Shown here: positions 49,980 through 57,833 of the stretch, one piece after another
Layout: every line of letters starts with the position of its first letter
Position numbering within the stretch: position 1 is the stretch's first letter
Assembly (NCBI RefSeq): GCF_034259325.1
Contig: NZ_JAXIVS010000001.1
Span: forward strand, 62,001-126,000
Length of the DNA: 64,000 nucleotides
Source: Hyalangium ruber
GTDB lineage: Bacteria; Myxococcota; Myxococcia; Myxococcales; Myxococcaceae
Direction: 5' to 3'
Notes under the pieces: model-generated
What the model saw: the letters and a program-made list of their open reading frames with translations, nothing else
The model's database searches: none
What the model was told of the DNA's origin: nothing
Program-made: the position numbers and the translations under genes

Positions 49980-50008
49980 GATGTGACAGGCCCGTCACGC
50001 CCGCGTTT

Positions 50009-50025
50009 CTCTCAACACTTGAGAG
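50009..50025. promoter_or_regulatory. Palindrome CTCTCAA-N3-TTGAGAG upstream of the sigma-factor gene
   Basis: A perfect 7-bp inverted repeat with a 3-bp spacer, about 160 bases upstream of the sigma gene start and 47 bases after the glcD stop. A further 7-bp dyad (AGCGGCA...TGCCGCT, 50039-50065) follows it. No equivalent was noticed elsewhere in the window. Confidence 0.45.
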
Positions 50026-50071
50026 GCCGTACGGGCGAAGCGGCACGCGCGTTTCCAATGCCGCTGCGTCT

Positions 50072-51508
50072 TTAGAAACGCTTGGGATCGGGAAACATTT
50101 TCTCGGGATTGAGGAGACCTGCTGGGTCGAAGAAGGTCTTCAACCGGCGCTGCAATTCGAGCACGGCCGGGGACTGCTCCATCGCCAGGTAGTCACGCTT
50201 GGCGTGTCCCACTCCATGCTCGCCAGTAATCGTGCCACCCATCTGCACCGTCATTTCGAGCATGCGTCGGATGGCCGTCTCCACGAGGGCACGCTGGTGC
50301 GGCCCCTCGTAGAGGATGTTGGCGTGGAGGTTGCCGTCTCCGGCGTGGCCATAGGTGGCAACCATCAGGCCGAGCTCAGTTCCCATCGCCTTCAACTTTT
50401 CGATGATTTCGGGAATACGTGAGCGAGGTACGGCGATGTCTTCGGAGAGCTTGTAAGGCTTGAGCGTGCGCAGGGCGGTGGAGACTCCGCGCCGAGCGGA
50501 CCAGAGCTTCTCGCGCTGCTCCTCGTTCTGCGCGACGAGCGTCTGAGTGGCGCCCAGCCGCTCGCAGATCTCTCCCGCCTGGGCCAGCTCGGCCAGCAGC
50601 CCCTCTTCCACGTTGCCGTCCACCTCGAGGATGACGGCCGAGCCCGCGCCCGCCGGGAAGTGGAACGCCTTGCCGTCCACCGCGCGCAGGGCTACGTCGT
50701 CGATGAGCTCCAGGGTGCGGGGCAGTACGCCCGCGGCAAGCACCGCGGAGACGGCGCGCGCGGCGGTAAGCACCGAGTCGAAGATGATGAGCGCCGTCAT
50801 CACATGCTTGGGTTTGGGGATGAGCTGGAGGGTGATCTCCGTGGCGACCCCCAGCGTGCCCTCCGAGCCCACGAAGAGGCCGACGAGATCGTAGCCCGCC
50901 ACACCCTTGATGGTGCGCCTGCCCACCTGGAGGATCTCCCCGGTCGGCGTCACCCACTCCAGGCCGATGACGTAGTCGCGCGTCACCCCGTACTTGAGCG
51001 CTCGGGGACCTCCCGCGTTCTCGGCGATGTTGCCGCCCATCGTGCAGAACTGCCACGAGTTGGGATCCGGTGGATAGAAGAGGCCCACCGCCTCCACGGC
51101 CTTCATCAGGTCGCCCGTAATCACGCCGGGCTCCACCACGGCCGTCAGGTCCTCCACGGAGATGGAGCGGATGCGGTTCATCCGCTCCAGGCTCACCGCC
51201 ACGCCGCCTCGCAGGGGCAGCGAGCCGCCACTCTTGCCGCTGCGCGCGCCGCACGGGGTGAAGGGCACGCCCAGCGCCTGGCACGTCTTGAAGACGGCGG
51301 ACACCTGCTCGGCGCTCTCCGGAAAGACAATCAGGTCCGGCGGGAAGACGCCGCTGTCGGACTCGTCGCGGGAATATTGCTGGCGGGTGTCCTCGTCGCG
51401 GCGCACCTGGCCCGGGGAGAGCACCTCGGTGAGCGCGGTGAAGGCACGCTCCAGGCGCTCGGGCTCCACGCGCGGGAAGGTCTTCTCGAACGGCAACGGC
51501 GCCGTCAT
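50072..51508 (-). CDS. glcD: FAD-linked 2-hydroxyacid oxidase (GlcD-like)
   Basis: A 478-residue VAO-type flavoprotein. The FAD-binding domain has TPCGARSGKSGGSLPLRGG and FCTMGGNIAENAGGPRALKYG; the pyrophosphate loop and GLFVGSEGTLGVATEITLQLIP are present, and the C-terminal cap contains VATYGHAGDGNLHANIL and TGEHGVGHAKRDYL. It oxidises glycolate, D-lactate or a related 2-hydroxy acid; GlcE and GlcF partners are absent, so it may use a different acceptor. The ATG at 51508 overlaps the folE stop (ATGA), which fixes the start. The operon order is Rieske, folE, glcD on the minus strand. Confidence 0.88.
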   Translation of the reverse strand: MTAPLPFEKTFPRVEPERLERAFTALTEVLSPGQVRRDEDTRQQYSRDESDSGVFPPDLIVFPESAEQVSAVFKTCQALGVPFTPCGARSGKSGGSLPLRGGVAVSLERMNRIRSISVEDLTAVVEPGVITGDLMKAVEAVGLFYPPDPNSWQFCTMGGNIAENAGGPRALKYGVTRDYVIGLEWVTPTGEILQVGRRTIKGVAGYDLVGLFVGSEGTLGVATEITLQLIPKPKHVMTALIIFDSVLTAARAVSAVLAAGVLPRTLELIDDVALRAVDGKAFHFPAGAGSAVILEVDGNVEEGLLAELAQAGEICERLGATQTLVAQNEEQREKLWSARRGVSTALRTLKPYKLSEDIAVPRSRIPEIIEKLKAMGTELGLMVATYGHAGDGNLHANILYEGPHQRALVETAIRRMLEMTVQMGGTITGEHGVGHAKRDYLAMEQSPAVLELQRRLKTFFDPAGLLNPEKMFPDPKRF

Positions 51509-52131
51509 CGTTGCATCCCCAGCCGTGTCCACAGCTCTCGGCGCAGCGGCCCATCCCGCCGCAGACGCCCCTCGTAGGCCTCCGCGTGGGTGACGGCATC
51601 CCGCTGCTTGTCGCCTCGCATGCGCAGACACGCCTGCTTCGCCTCGAGGATGCACGCGGTGGCGGGGCTGCCGAGCACTCGCGCTAGCGAGCTGGCCACG
51701 TGGCGCGCCAGGTCTTCCTGAAGGATGAGGCGGTGGGCGAAGCAGTCCACCAGCGCGGACAGGCGTCCGAAGCCCACCACCTGCTTGCCCGGCACATAGG
51801 CCACGTGCGCGCGGCCTTCATAAGGAAGCAGGTGGTGCGGACACATGGAGTGGAAGCGCAGGTCCGTCACCACCACCAGCTCGCCCGAGGAGTCCGGTGG
51901 GGCCGGGAAGGTCTCCCCCAGCGCCTCCTCGGCGGTGCGGCCGTAGCCATCGAGGAACTCGCTCGTCCAGGCCTCGGCCACGCGCTCCGGCGTCTCGGTC
52001 AGGTTGGGGTCCGTGAGCGGCAGGCCCGCGGCGCGCAGGAAGTCCTTGATCGCCGCGGCCATGGCGGCCGGGTCTGGGACAACGGGGGTGGCGCCGCGAA
52101 GGGAACGACGGGGGGCTCGGGGGTTTCCCAC
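51505..52131 (-). CDS. folE: GTP cyclohydrolase I
   Basis: A 208-residue enzyme that opens the guanine ring of GTP to dihydroneopterin triphosphate, the first step of folate and pterin synthesis. It has FHSMCPHHLLPYEGRAHVAY with the zinc Cys and His residues, VVGFGRLSALVDCFAHRLILQE, and ILEAKQACLRMRGDKQRDA with the second Cys. The start is GTG at 52131 with AGGAG seven bases upstream; a longer frame overlaps the Rieske gene. Length fits (about 190-220). It is zinc-dependent and sits beside the metal-uptake region, on the opposite strand from it. Co-translated with glcD. Confidence 0.9.
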   Translation of the reverse strand: MGNPRAPRRSLRGATPVVPDPAAMAAAIKDFLRAAGLPLTDPNLTETPERVAEAWTSEFLDGYGRTAEEALGETFPAPPDSSGELVVVTDLRFHSMCPHHLLPYEGRAHVAYVPGKQVVGFGRLSALVDCFAHRLILQEDLARHVASSLARVLGSPATACILEAKQACLRMRGDKQRDAVTHAEAYEGRLRRDGPLRRELWTRLGMQR

Positions 52132-52156
52132 TGAGAGTGCTCCTTGGTGGCCGACG

Positions 52157-52501
52157 TCAGGGGGCCGAGACCCTATCCGAGAACGGAGCGACCTGAATCT
52201 CCTCGCCCACCACGCGGACCGCATAGATGCGCAGCCGCACGCCCGCGTTGCTCGGACAGGCGCCCGTCCGCACATCGAAGGGCCAGGCGTGCAGGGGGCA
52301 GTGGACGAGGTAGCCGTCCACATCCCCTTCCGAGAGCGGCCCTCCCCGGTGCGGGCAGGTGTCCTGCATGGCGTAGAGCTGACCCGCTATCCTTAGGATG
52401 GCCACCGGGGTGCCCTCCACCCGCACGACGAGGCGCCCGCGCTCATCCAGGTCGGAGAGCCGGGCGACGGGAATGAATGGCTCGGTGGCTCTTCCGTCCA
52501 C
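52157..52501 (-). CDS. Rieske [2Fe-2S] ferredoxin-like protein
   Basis: A 114-residue single-domain Rieske protein. The cluster motifs are CPHRGGPLSEG and CPLHAWPFDVRTG (two Cys, two His), as in NirD or the ferredoxins of ring-hydroxylating oxygenases. No membrane segment is present, so it is a soluble electron carrier. The start is GTG at 52501 with GGAGG about 7 bases upstream; the frame extends to 52876 but without coding signs, and that region is occupied by an opposite-strand gene. It is 25 bases upstream of folE on the same strand, and its redox partner is not in the window. Confidence 0.85.
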   Translation of the reverse strand: MDGRATEPFIPVARLSDLDERGRLVVRVEGTPVAILRIAGQLYAMQDTCPHRGGPLSEGDVDGYLVHCPLHAWPFDVRTGACPSNAGVRLRIYAVRVVGEEIQVAPFSDRVSAP

Positions 52502-52524
52502 GGGTTGGACCTCCGTCCTCCGCC

Positions 52525-52553
52525 TTGACACCTCTGAAGCACGACAGTAGAGC
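52525..52553 (+). promoter_or_regulatory. Candidate promoter of the metal-uptake operon
   Basis: TTGACA (52525-52530) is followed after 17 bases by TAGAGC (52548-52553), pointing at the gene starting at 52574. The -35 is perfect and the -10 is poor. No recognisable Zur palindrome was seen in the same 70 bases. Confidence 0.35.
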
Positions 52554-52573
52554 ACCCGAGTCCCCTGCCTTCG

Positions 52574-52993
52574 ATGCTCAATCGCGCCGCCACCTTCCGA
52601 CGCTACACCGCGACACTGCTCGTCGTGCTGTGGGGCTTGCCCCTGCTGGTGGCGCTGGGGCACTCCGAAGAGCACGCGCACCGCTACTGCCAGGAACATC
52701 AGACCTTCGAGGACATGGCGCGCAGCGGCGGGGCGACGGTGTCCCTGGCCGCCGAGGCCACGTCTCGGCTCATGGCCATGCCCGCCTCCACGCAGGGCGC
52801 GGACCGCATGGCCCACGAGTCCTGCCCGCTGCTGACGACCAGCCCGCGGGATGAGGCGCTCACCCTGGAGATGCATGTGGTGGTGTCGGCCTGCCTGGCC
52901 GTCAGCCGCCCCGCGACGGCGCCTCCTCGGCCGCTCTCCTCGATTCCCATCCTCGCGACCGCTCCCAAGTCCTCGCCACCCGCACGCGCCTAG
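52574..52993 (+). CDS. Exported His-rich protein at the head of the metal-uptake operon
   Basis: A 139-residue protein with a hydrophobic N-terminal segment (TATLLVVLWGLPLLVALG) followed at once by the metal-ligand cluster GHSEEHAHRYCQEHQ. A second Cys/His area is MAHESCPLL, and another hydrophobic stretch (MHVVVSACLAV) lies near residue 105. The C-terminus ends LATAPKSSPPARA, nearly the same as the end of the protein at 62900-63346 (LRLAPKSSPPLS), so the two look paralogous. It starts an operon with the porin-like, ZnuA, lipoprotein, ZnuC and ZnuB genes. I do not know the family; binding zinc or a similar metal in the periplasm is inferred. Confidence 0.7.
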   Translation: MLNRAATFRRYTATLLVVLWGLPLLVALGHSEEHAHRYCQEHQTFEDMARSGGATVSLAAEATSRLMAMPASTQGADRMAHESCPLLTTSPRDEALTLEMHVVVSACLAVSRPATAPPRPLSSIPILATAPKSSPPARA

Positions 52994-53059
52994 CGTCCGA
53001 AGCGAGAGGCCGTGGGTCGACGTCCGTCCATCGGGCGTCCGGTTCCGAGGAGTTCCCGA

Positions 53060-54376
53060 GTGTCATCCCCGTCACGCCGGTTCACCGGCATACCTGTTGT
53101 CCTTATAAGCATTCTTTCGCTCTCCGCCCTGTCCGCTCGGGCCCAGGAGACGCAGCCCGCCGCCTCTCCGCCAGCCGAGGAGGGCTCTGGCCAGGAGCTG
53201 AGCCCCGAGGAGCAGGCGGAGATCGAGGCCGCCATCGGTAAGGACACGAAGGCCGAGCCCCAGGCTCCCGCCGAGTCCGCCCCCACCTCTGGCGCTTCGG
53301 CTCCGCTCCCGGTGCCGCAGATCCTGTCCTCGCAGTTCCTCGAGCTGAGCTTCGTGCTCGACGTGGCGCTCGCAGCCTTCACCGCCGAGGAACCCCTGCA
53401 AGGCGGCGCGCACGATCCTTTGGACAACGGGTTCACCTTCCAGCAGTTGGAGCTGTCCATCAGCAGCGTGGTGGACCCGTACCTGCGCTTCAACGGCAAC
53501 ATCGTCTTCAGCCAGTTCGGGGTGGAAGTCGAAGAGGCCTACGTCACCTCGCTGGACCTGCCCGCCAACCTGCAGGTGCGCGCGGGCCAGTTCCTCACCC
53601 GCTTCGGTCGCCTCAACAACACGCACCCCCACGCCTGGGACTTCGCGGACCAGCCCTTCGTCTTCAGCCGCGTCTTCGGCGGCGAGGGCAACCGGGGCCT
53701 GGGCCTGGAGGTGTCCTGGCTCTCGCCGCTGCCCTGGTACCTGGAGGTGGTGGGCTCGGGCACCGACGCCACGGGCGAGAGCACCGCGCGCAGCTTCTTC
53801 GGCGCCGAGAGCAGCCGGGTGGTGTCTCCGTTCGACTTCCAGTTCACCGGCGCGGTGAAGCAGTTCTTCCCCTTCGGCGATGATCTGTCGCTGCTGTGGG
53901 GCCTGTCCGCCGCGACGGGCCCCAACGCCTCGGGCTACCGCAACCGCAGCGATGTCTACGGCACGGACCTCTATCTGAAGTACCGGCCCACCTCGGCGGC
54001 CGACGCCAACGTGGTCTCCCTGCAGGCGGAGCTGCTCTACCGCCGCCGGCAGGTGCCCGACGATCTGCTCTCCGACTGGGGCGGATACGCCCAGGTCCTC
54101 TGGCGCTTCTCGAGGCGCTGGGCCACCAGCGGACGCTACGAGTTCGGCACCGCCGCCCGCGACCAGGACGGCCGCCTCGCGGAGGATCCGCTCGATCCGG
54201 AGTGGACCGCCACGCGCCAGCGCATCTCCGCCAACGTCACCTTCTGGCCCACGGAGTTCTCCCGGCTGCGCCTGCAGGCCGCCACCGACCGTGTCGGCTG
54301 GCGCTCGGAGCCGGACTACTCCGCCTTCCTCACTCTCGAAGCAGTGATGGGTGCCCACGGCGCCCACGCCTTCTGA
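53060..54376 (+). CDS. Porin-like outer-membrane protein of the metal-uptake operon
   Basis: A 438-residue protein. A signal peptide (IPVVLISILSLSALSARA) is followed by an acidic linker (about 30-70, SPEEQAEIEAAIGKD) and then a beta-rich barrel with alternating residues: FLELSFVLDVALAAF, YLRFNGNIVFSQFGVEV, NLQVRAGQFLTRFGRLN, AQVLWRFSRRWATSGRYEFG. The start at GTG 53060 has GAGGAG seven bases upstream and gives a normal leader. The C-terminus LTLEAVMGAHGAHAF ends in Phe, as barrel proteins do, and has three His in the last eight residues. Similar proteins occur next to zinc ABC transporter genes in other bacteria, so it may admit zinc or a zinc complex. It is 66 bases after the His-rich gene. 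Confidence 0.8.
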   Translation: MSSPSRRFTGIPVVLISILSLSALSARAQETQPAASPPAEEGSGQELSPEEQAEIEAAIGKDTKAEPQAPAESAPTSGASAPLPVPQILSSQFLELSFVLDVALAAFTAEEPLQGGAHDPLDNGFTFQQLELSISSVVDPYLRFNGNIVFSQFGVEVEEAYVTSLDLPANLQVRAGQFLTRFGRLNNTHPHAWDFADQPFVFSRVFGGEGNRGLGLEVSWLSPLPWYLEVVGSGTDATGESTARSFFGAESSRVVSPFDFQFTGAVKQFFPFGDDLSLLWGLSAATGPNASGYRNRSDVYGTDLYLKYRPTSAADANVVSLQAELLYRRRQVPDDLLSDWGGYAQVLWRFSRRWATSGRYEFGTAARDQDGRLAEDPLDPEWTATRQRISANVTFWPTEFSRLRLQAATDRVGWRSEPDYSAFLTLEAVMGAHGAHAF

Positions 54377-54400
54377 ACCCTTCTTCTCCGGAGCCTTCCG

Positions 54401-55324
54401 ATGAGAACCCTTCGCTTCTTCACGGCGCTGAGCGCCGCCCTCCTCTGCCTCCTGTCCCTGCCGGCCCGCGCCGACCTGAACGTCGTCACCACCGTGCCGG
54501 ACCTCGCCGCCCTGGCCAAGGCCGTGGGCGGTGACAAGGCCACCGTCACCTCCCTGTCCCTGCCCACGCAGGATCCCCACTTCGTCGACGCCAAGCCCAA
54601 CCTCGCCCTCACGCTCAACCGCGCCGACCTGCTCATCGCGGTGGGCCTGGAGCTGGAGCTCGGGTGGCTGCCCACGCTCCAGCTCGGCGCGCGCAATGCC
54701 CGCATCCAGTCCGGCAACCCCGGCTTCCTGGATGCCTCGCAGTTCGTGAAGGTGCTCGATGTGCCCGCCGGCGCGGTGGACCGGAGCCAGGGCGATGTCC
54801 ACCCCCGGGGCAACCCGCACTACCTCTATGACCCGCGCGCGGCCCTCGCCGTGGCCCAGGGTATCGCCGGGCGCATGGAGCAGCTCGATCCGAAGAACGC
54901 CGCCACCTACCGGGCCAACCTGGAGAAGTTCTCCACCGAGTTGGAGAAGACCCGCGCCGACTGGGAGAAGCGCCTGGCGGGGCTGCGCGGCGTGCCGGTC
55001 ATCTCGTACCACAAGACAACCATCTATCTGGCTGACTGGCTGGGCTTCTCCTCGACGGCCTTCCTCGAGCCGAAGCCGGGCATTCCTCCCAACCCCTCGC
55101 ACGTGGCCAAGGTGCTGACGCAGGGGCGACAGCAGAAGGTGCGCTTCGTCCTCCAGGAGGACTTCTACCCGGACGCCACCTCGCGACTCGTGGCCTCGAA
55201 GATCCCCGCGCCGCTGGTGCTCCTGCCGGGCGGCACGGACTTCCGCGGCGGGGAGACGTACCTCCAGAACATGGAGCAGCTGGTGAAGCGGCTCGAGCAG
55301 GCCCTCGCGGGCAAGGGAGGCTGA
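54401..55324 (+). CDS. znuA: ZnuA-like metal-binding periplasmic protein (ABC cluster A-I)
   Basis: A 307-residue exported solute-binding protein (signal peptide ending LSLPARA). The metal ligands are the usual ones: His in TQDPHFVDAKP, His in GNPHYLYDP, His in VISYHKTTIYL, and an acidic residue in VLQEDFYPDA. The long alpha-helical backbone (ALAVAQGIAGRMEQLDPKNAATYRANLEKFSTELEKT) is typical. There is no His-rich loop of the kind found in E. coli ZnuA, so zinc capacity may depend on other proteins of the operon. Zn versus Mn cannot be decided from the ligands alone; zinc is favoured by context. It lies 24 bases downstream of the porin-like gene. Confidence 0.9.
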   Translation: MRTLRFFTALSAALLCLLSLPARADLNVVTTVPDLAALAKAVGGDKATVTSLSLPTQDPHFVDAKPNLALTLNRADLLIAVGLELELGWLPTLQLGARNARIQSGNPGFLDASQFVKVLDVPAGAVDRSQGDVHPRGNPHYLYDPRAALAVAQGIAGRMEQLDPKNAATYRANLEKFSTELEKTRADWEKRLAGLRGVPVISYHKTTIYLADWLGFSSTAFLEPKPGIPPNPSHVAKVLTQGRQQKVRFVLQEDFYPDATSRLVASKIPAPLVLLPGGTDFRGGETYLQNMEQLVKRLEQALAGKGG

Positions 55325-55327
55325 GCC

Positions 55328-56170
55328 ATGCGCGCCCCCCTGCTGCTTCCCGTGCTGATGCTGGCCGGCTGCGCCTGGGAGCCCGGTGCGGGCTTCGCCG
55401 CGCTCGAGGCCACGATGAACGCCAAGTACGCCCCCGAGGGGTCTCGTGAGCGAGGGCTCGGCTATCAACAGCTCGCGTCCAGCTACCAGATCCAGGTGAC
55501 CGGAGCGACGATGCAGCTGGAGCGCATCGAGCTCATTGGCCGCGCCGCCAGCACCGGGCCCTCGCGCTTCGATCCGGCCAACCCTCCCCCGGGCTATACC
55601 CTGTGCCACGGCGGCCACTGCCACCGCGACGACGGCGCGCTCATCCCCTACGAGGACATCGAGGCGGAGCTGAGTGGAGGTGGCGCCACGGCGACCCCAG
55701 TGGCCACCCTGCCCGTGGGCGAGCTGAACCTGCTGGCGCCCGTGCCGCGCACCCTGGGCTGCGAGCCCGACTGCGAGCTGCCTCGCACCGAAGTCACTCG
55801 CGCGCGCTGGGCCGTGACGACGCTGCGACTGGCGGGCACCGTGCGTGATTCGCTCACCACGCCTCGCTTTCCGGGGAACCGTTTGTTCCAGCTGGAACTC
55901 GCCACCACGGGCACGGCCTCGCCCGTCGCGGTGCTCGAAGGGGACCTGGACGTGCCCTCCGATCGGGAGCACGCGCCGCGCGTCCTCATGCACCTCCAGC
56001 TCGACATCCCGTCCCGAATCTTCGACGAGGTGGATTGGGCGGCCACCACGCCGGGCGCGGACGGCACCGTGGATCTGGGAGCCGAGGCCAACGCCGCGGC
56101 CCGCGCAGAGATCCTCGAATACCTGTCGGGAGTGAAGCCGACGGCGGAGGTGACGCGTGAAGACCGATGA
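55328..56170 (+). CDS. Lipoprotein with CHGGHCH metal-binding motif inside the znu operon
   Basis: A 280-residue lipoprotein (LMLAGC15). The mature part is beta-rich (YQIQVTGATMQLERIELIGRAA, TEVTRARWAVTTLRLAGTV). It carries C93-H94-G-G-H97-C98-H99-RDDG and a second Cys pair (LGCEPDCELPRTE), likely metal ligands or disulfides. Its start lies 3 bases after the ZnuA stop and its end overlaps the ZnuC start by 14 bases, so it is fully embedded in the transporter operon. No known family is obvious to me. The simplest reading is a membrane-anchored metal-binding protein that delivers metal to ZnuA or to the porin-like protein; that is inference. Confidence 0.8.
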   Translation: MRAPLLLPVLMLAGCAWEPGAGFAALEATMNAKYAPEGSRERGLGYQQLASSYQIQVTGATMQLERIELIGRAASTGPSRFDPANPPPGYTLCHGGHCHRDDGALIPYEDIEAELSGGGATATPVATLPVGELNLLAPVPRTLGCEPDCELPRTEVTRARWAVTTLRLAGTVRDSLTTPRFPGNRLFQLELATTGTASPVAVLEGDLDVPSDREHAPRVLMHLQLDIPSRIFDEVDWAATTPGADGTVDLGAEANAAARAEILEYLSGVKPTAEVTREDR

Positions 56171-56975
56171 ACAGGACTTCGCCTCGGGACAGGTCGGCGC
56201 TTCCTCACGGACCGAGGCGGCGGAGTTGCTCCTGTCCTGCGAGCGCCTCGTCATCGGCTTCGGGGGCAAGCCCCTGCTGCCGCCCATCGACCTTCAGGTC
56301 CGGCGCGGCGACTTCGTGGCGGTGGTGGGCCGCAATGGCTCGGGCAAGAGCACCTGGTTCAAGACGCTGCTCGGGCTGCAGTCCCCGGTGTCCGGCCGCA
56401 TCCTCAAGGGGCGCCCGGGCATGAAGAGCGCGTACGTGCCGCAGACGGCGGGCATCGACGCCATCCTCCCGGTGCGCCCCAAGGAGATGGTCCTCTGGGG
56501 CCGGATGTCGGGCTGGAACTTCCTCAACCCCTTTCCCAGCCGGGAGGACCGGCGGGTGGCGGAGGCGGCGCTCGACACCGCGGGAGCGCGCGCGTTCGCC
56601 CAGCGCCCCTACCGCGAGCTGTCCGAGGGCCAGAAGCAGCGCACGCTGCTGGCCCGCGTGCTCGCCAGCGAAGCGGACCTCGTGCTGCTGGACGAGCCCA
56701 CCGCCGCCATGGACGCGGTGGCCGAGCGCGAGACGATGCAGCGCCTGGCGGGGCTGGCGCACGAGCGGCGCATCGCCGTGGTGGTGGTGAGCCACGACCT
56801 GACGATGGCCGCCGAGCACGCCGACACCCTGCTCTTCCTCGATCGCGAGGGCCCCGCCGTCGTCGTCGGGGATGCCCCCACCGTCTTCTGCCACCCGGCC
56901 TTCCGCCACCAGTACGGCGACGAGTACTGCGCTCGCGCCTCCTCAGGATCCCGACTTGGACCCGTCCCTCCTTGA
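56157..56975 (+). CDS. znuC: Metal ABC transporter ATP-binding protein (ZnuC-like)
   Basis: A 272-residue ABC ATPase. Walker A is VVGRNGSGKSTWFKTL, the signature is YRELSEGQKQRTLLARVLAS, Walker B is LVLLDEPTAAMD and the switch His is in VVVVSHDLTMAAEH. The N-terminal 25 residues are a non-conserved extension, and the C-terminus has an extra HPAFRHQYGDEYC segment after the core, which supplies two His and one Cys. The start GTG at 56157 overlaps the lipoprotein end by 14 bases, indicating coupling. ZnuB follows with overlap, completing the A-C-B order of the family. Confidence 0.92.
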   Translation: MKTDEQDFASGQVGASSRTEAAELLLSCERLVIGFGGKPLLPPIDLQVRRGDFVAVVGRNGSGKSTWFKTLLGLQSPVSGRILKGRPGMKSAYVPQTAGIDAILPVRPKEMVLWGRMSGWNFLNPFPSREDRRVAEAALDTAGARAFAQRPYRELSEGQKQRTLLARVLASEADLVLLDEPTAAMDAVAERETMQRLAGLAHERRIAVVVVSHDLTMAAEHADTLLFLDREGPAVVVGDAPTVFCHPAFRHQYGDEYCARASSGSRLGPVPP

Positions 56976-57828
56976 ACCCTCGAAGTGGGAGCAGTTCCAG
57001 GCCAGCTTCGACCTGTTCCGAGATCCCGTCCTGTGCGCGCTGATCGCCGGGGGCGTCCTGGGCTTCCTCAGCGTCTACGTGGTGCTGCGGCGCATGGTGT
57101 TCGTCAGCGCCGCGGTCACCCACTCGGCCGGCCTCGGCGTGGCGCTCGCCTTCTTCGCGGAGATCCACCTGGGCACGCACGTGGACCCCATGCTGGGCGC
57201 CACCGGCCTGTCCCTGCTGGCCACCCTGTTGCTCATGGCGGACCCGGCCCGGTTGAAGCTCACTCGGGAGAGCATGCTGGGCCTCGCCTTCGCGTTCGCC
57301 GGCGGCGCGGCCGTGCTGGTGGGCGACCGCATCGCGCAGGAGGCCCATGACATCCAGGGCATCCTCTTCGGAACCGCGGTGCTGGTGACCGAGGAGCAGC
57401 TCGCCGCCGTGGCCATCGTCGGCGCCGCCGTCCTGTTCATCCAGCTCTGGTGGTTCCGAGGCCTCACCTTCGCCAGCTTCGACCGGGTGGGTGCCCGCGT
57501 GCAGGGGCTGCCCGTGCGGCTCCTGGATTCGGTGCTGATGATCTCCATCGGCGTGATGGTGGGCGTATCGGCACGGGCGCTCGGCGCGCTGCCCGTCTTC
57601 GCCTTCTCCACCTTGTCGGCCATCGCCGCGCTCGTGCTGGACCTGCGGCTGGGCTGGACCTTCCTGCTGGCCACCCTCGCCGGGTGCATCTCCGGCGTGG
57701 GCGGCTACCTGTTCGCCTTCTTCTACGACTTCCCCGTGGGCGGCTCGCAGACGGTCCTTTCGAGCGCACTGGTGGTAGTGGCCGTGCTCCTGCGCGCCCT
57801 GCGCGGACTGGTCCGACCGGCGCGCTGA
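56956..57828 (+). CDS. znuB: Metal ABC transporter permease (ZnuB-like, ABC-3 family)
   Basis: A permease of about 290 residues with eight or nine membrane helices (for example VLCALIAGGVLGFLSVYVVL, LSLLATLLLMADPARLKL, LDSVLMISIGVMVGVSARALG). It has the ABC-3 family features, with DIQGILFGTAVLV forming the coupling region. A TTG at 56956 with AGGA upstream is preferred because it overlaps ZnuC by only 20 bases; an ATG at 56872 would overlap 104 bases and add a Ser/Thr/Pro-rich leader. The stop is 5 bases from the convergent isochorismatase gene. It transports the metal received from ZnuA; zinc is the likely substrate. Confidence 0.9.
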   Translation: MDPSLLEPSKWEQFQASFDLFRDPVLCALIAGGVLGFLSVYVVLRRMVFVSAAVTHSAGLGVALAFFAEIHLGTHVDPMLGATGLSLLATLLLMADPARLKLTRESMLGLAFAFAGGAAVLVGDRIAQEAHDIQGILFGTAVLVTEEQLAAVAIVGAAVLFIQLWWFRGLTFASFDRVGARVQGLPVRLLDSVLMISIGVMVGVSARALGALPVFAFSTLSAIAALVLDLRLGWTFLLATLAGCISGVGGYLFAFFYDFPVGGSQTVLSSALVVVAVLLRALRGLVRPAR

Positions 57829-57833
57829 GAGCC

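Noticed and set aside
53072-56287. Open frame of 1,071 codons antisense to the metal-uptake operon
   Set aside because: It spans several well-supported plus-strand genes and intergenic gaps and shows no conserved motifs; it is a codon-bias shadow.
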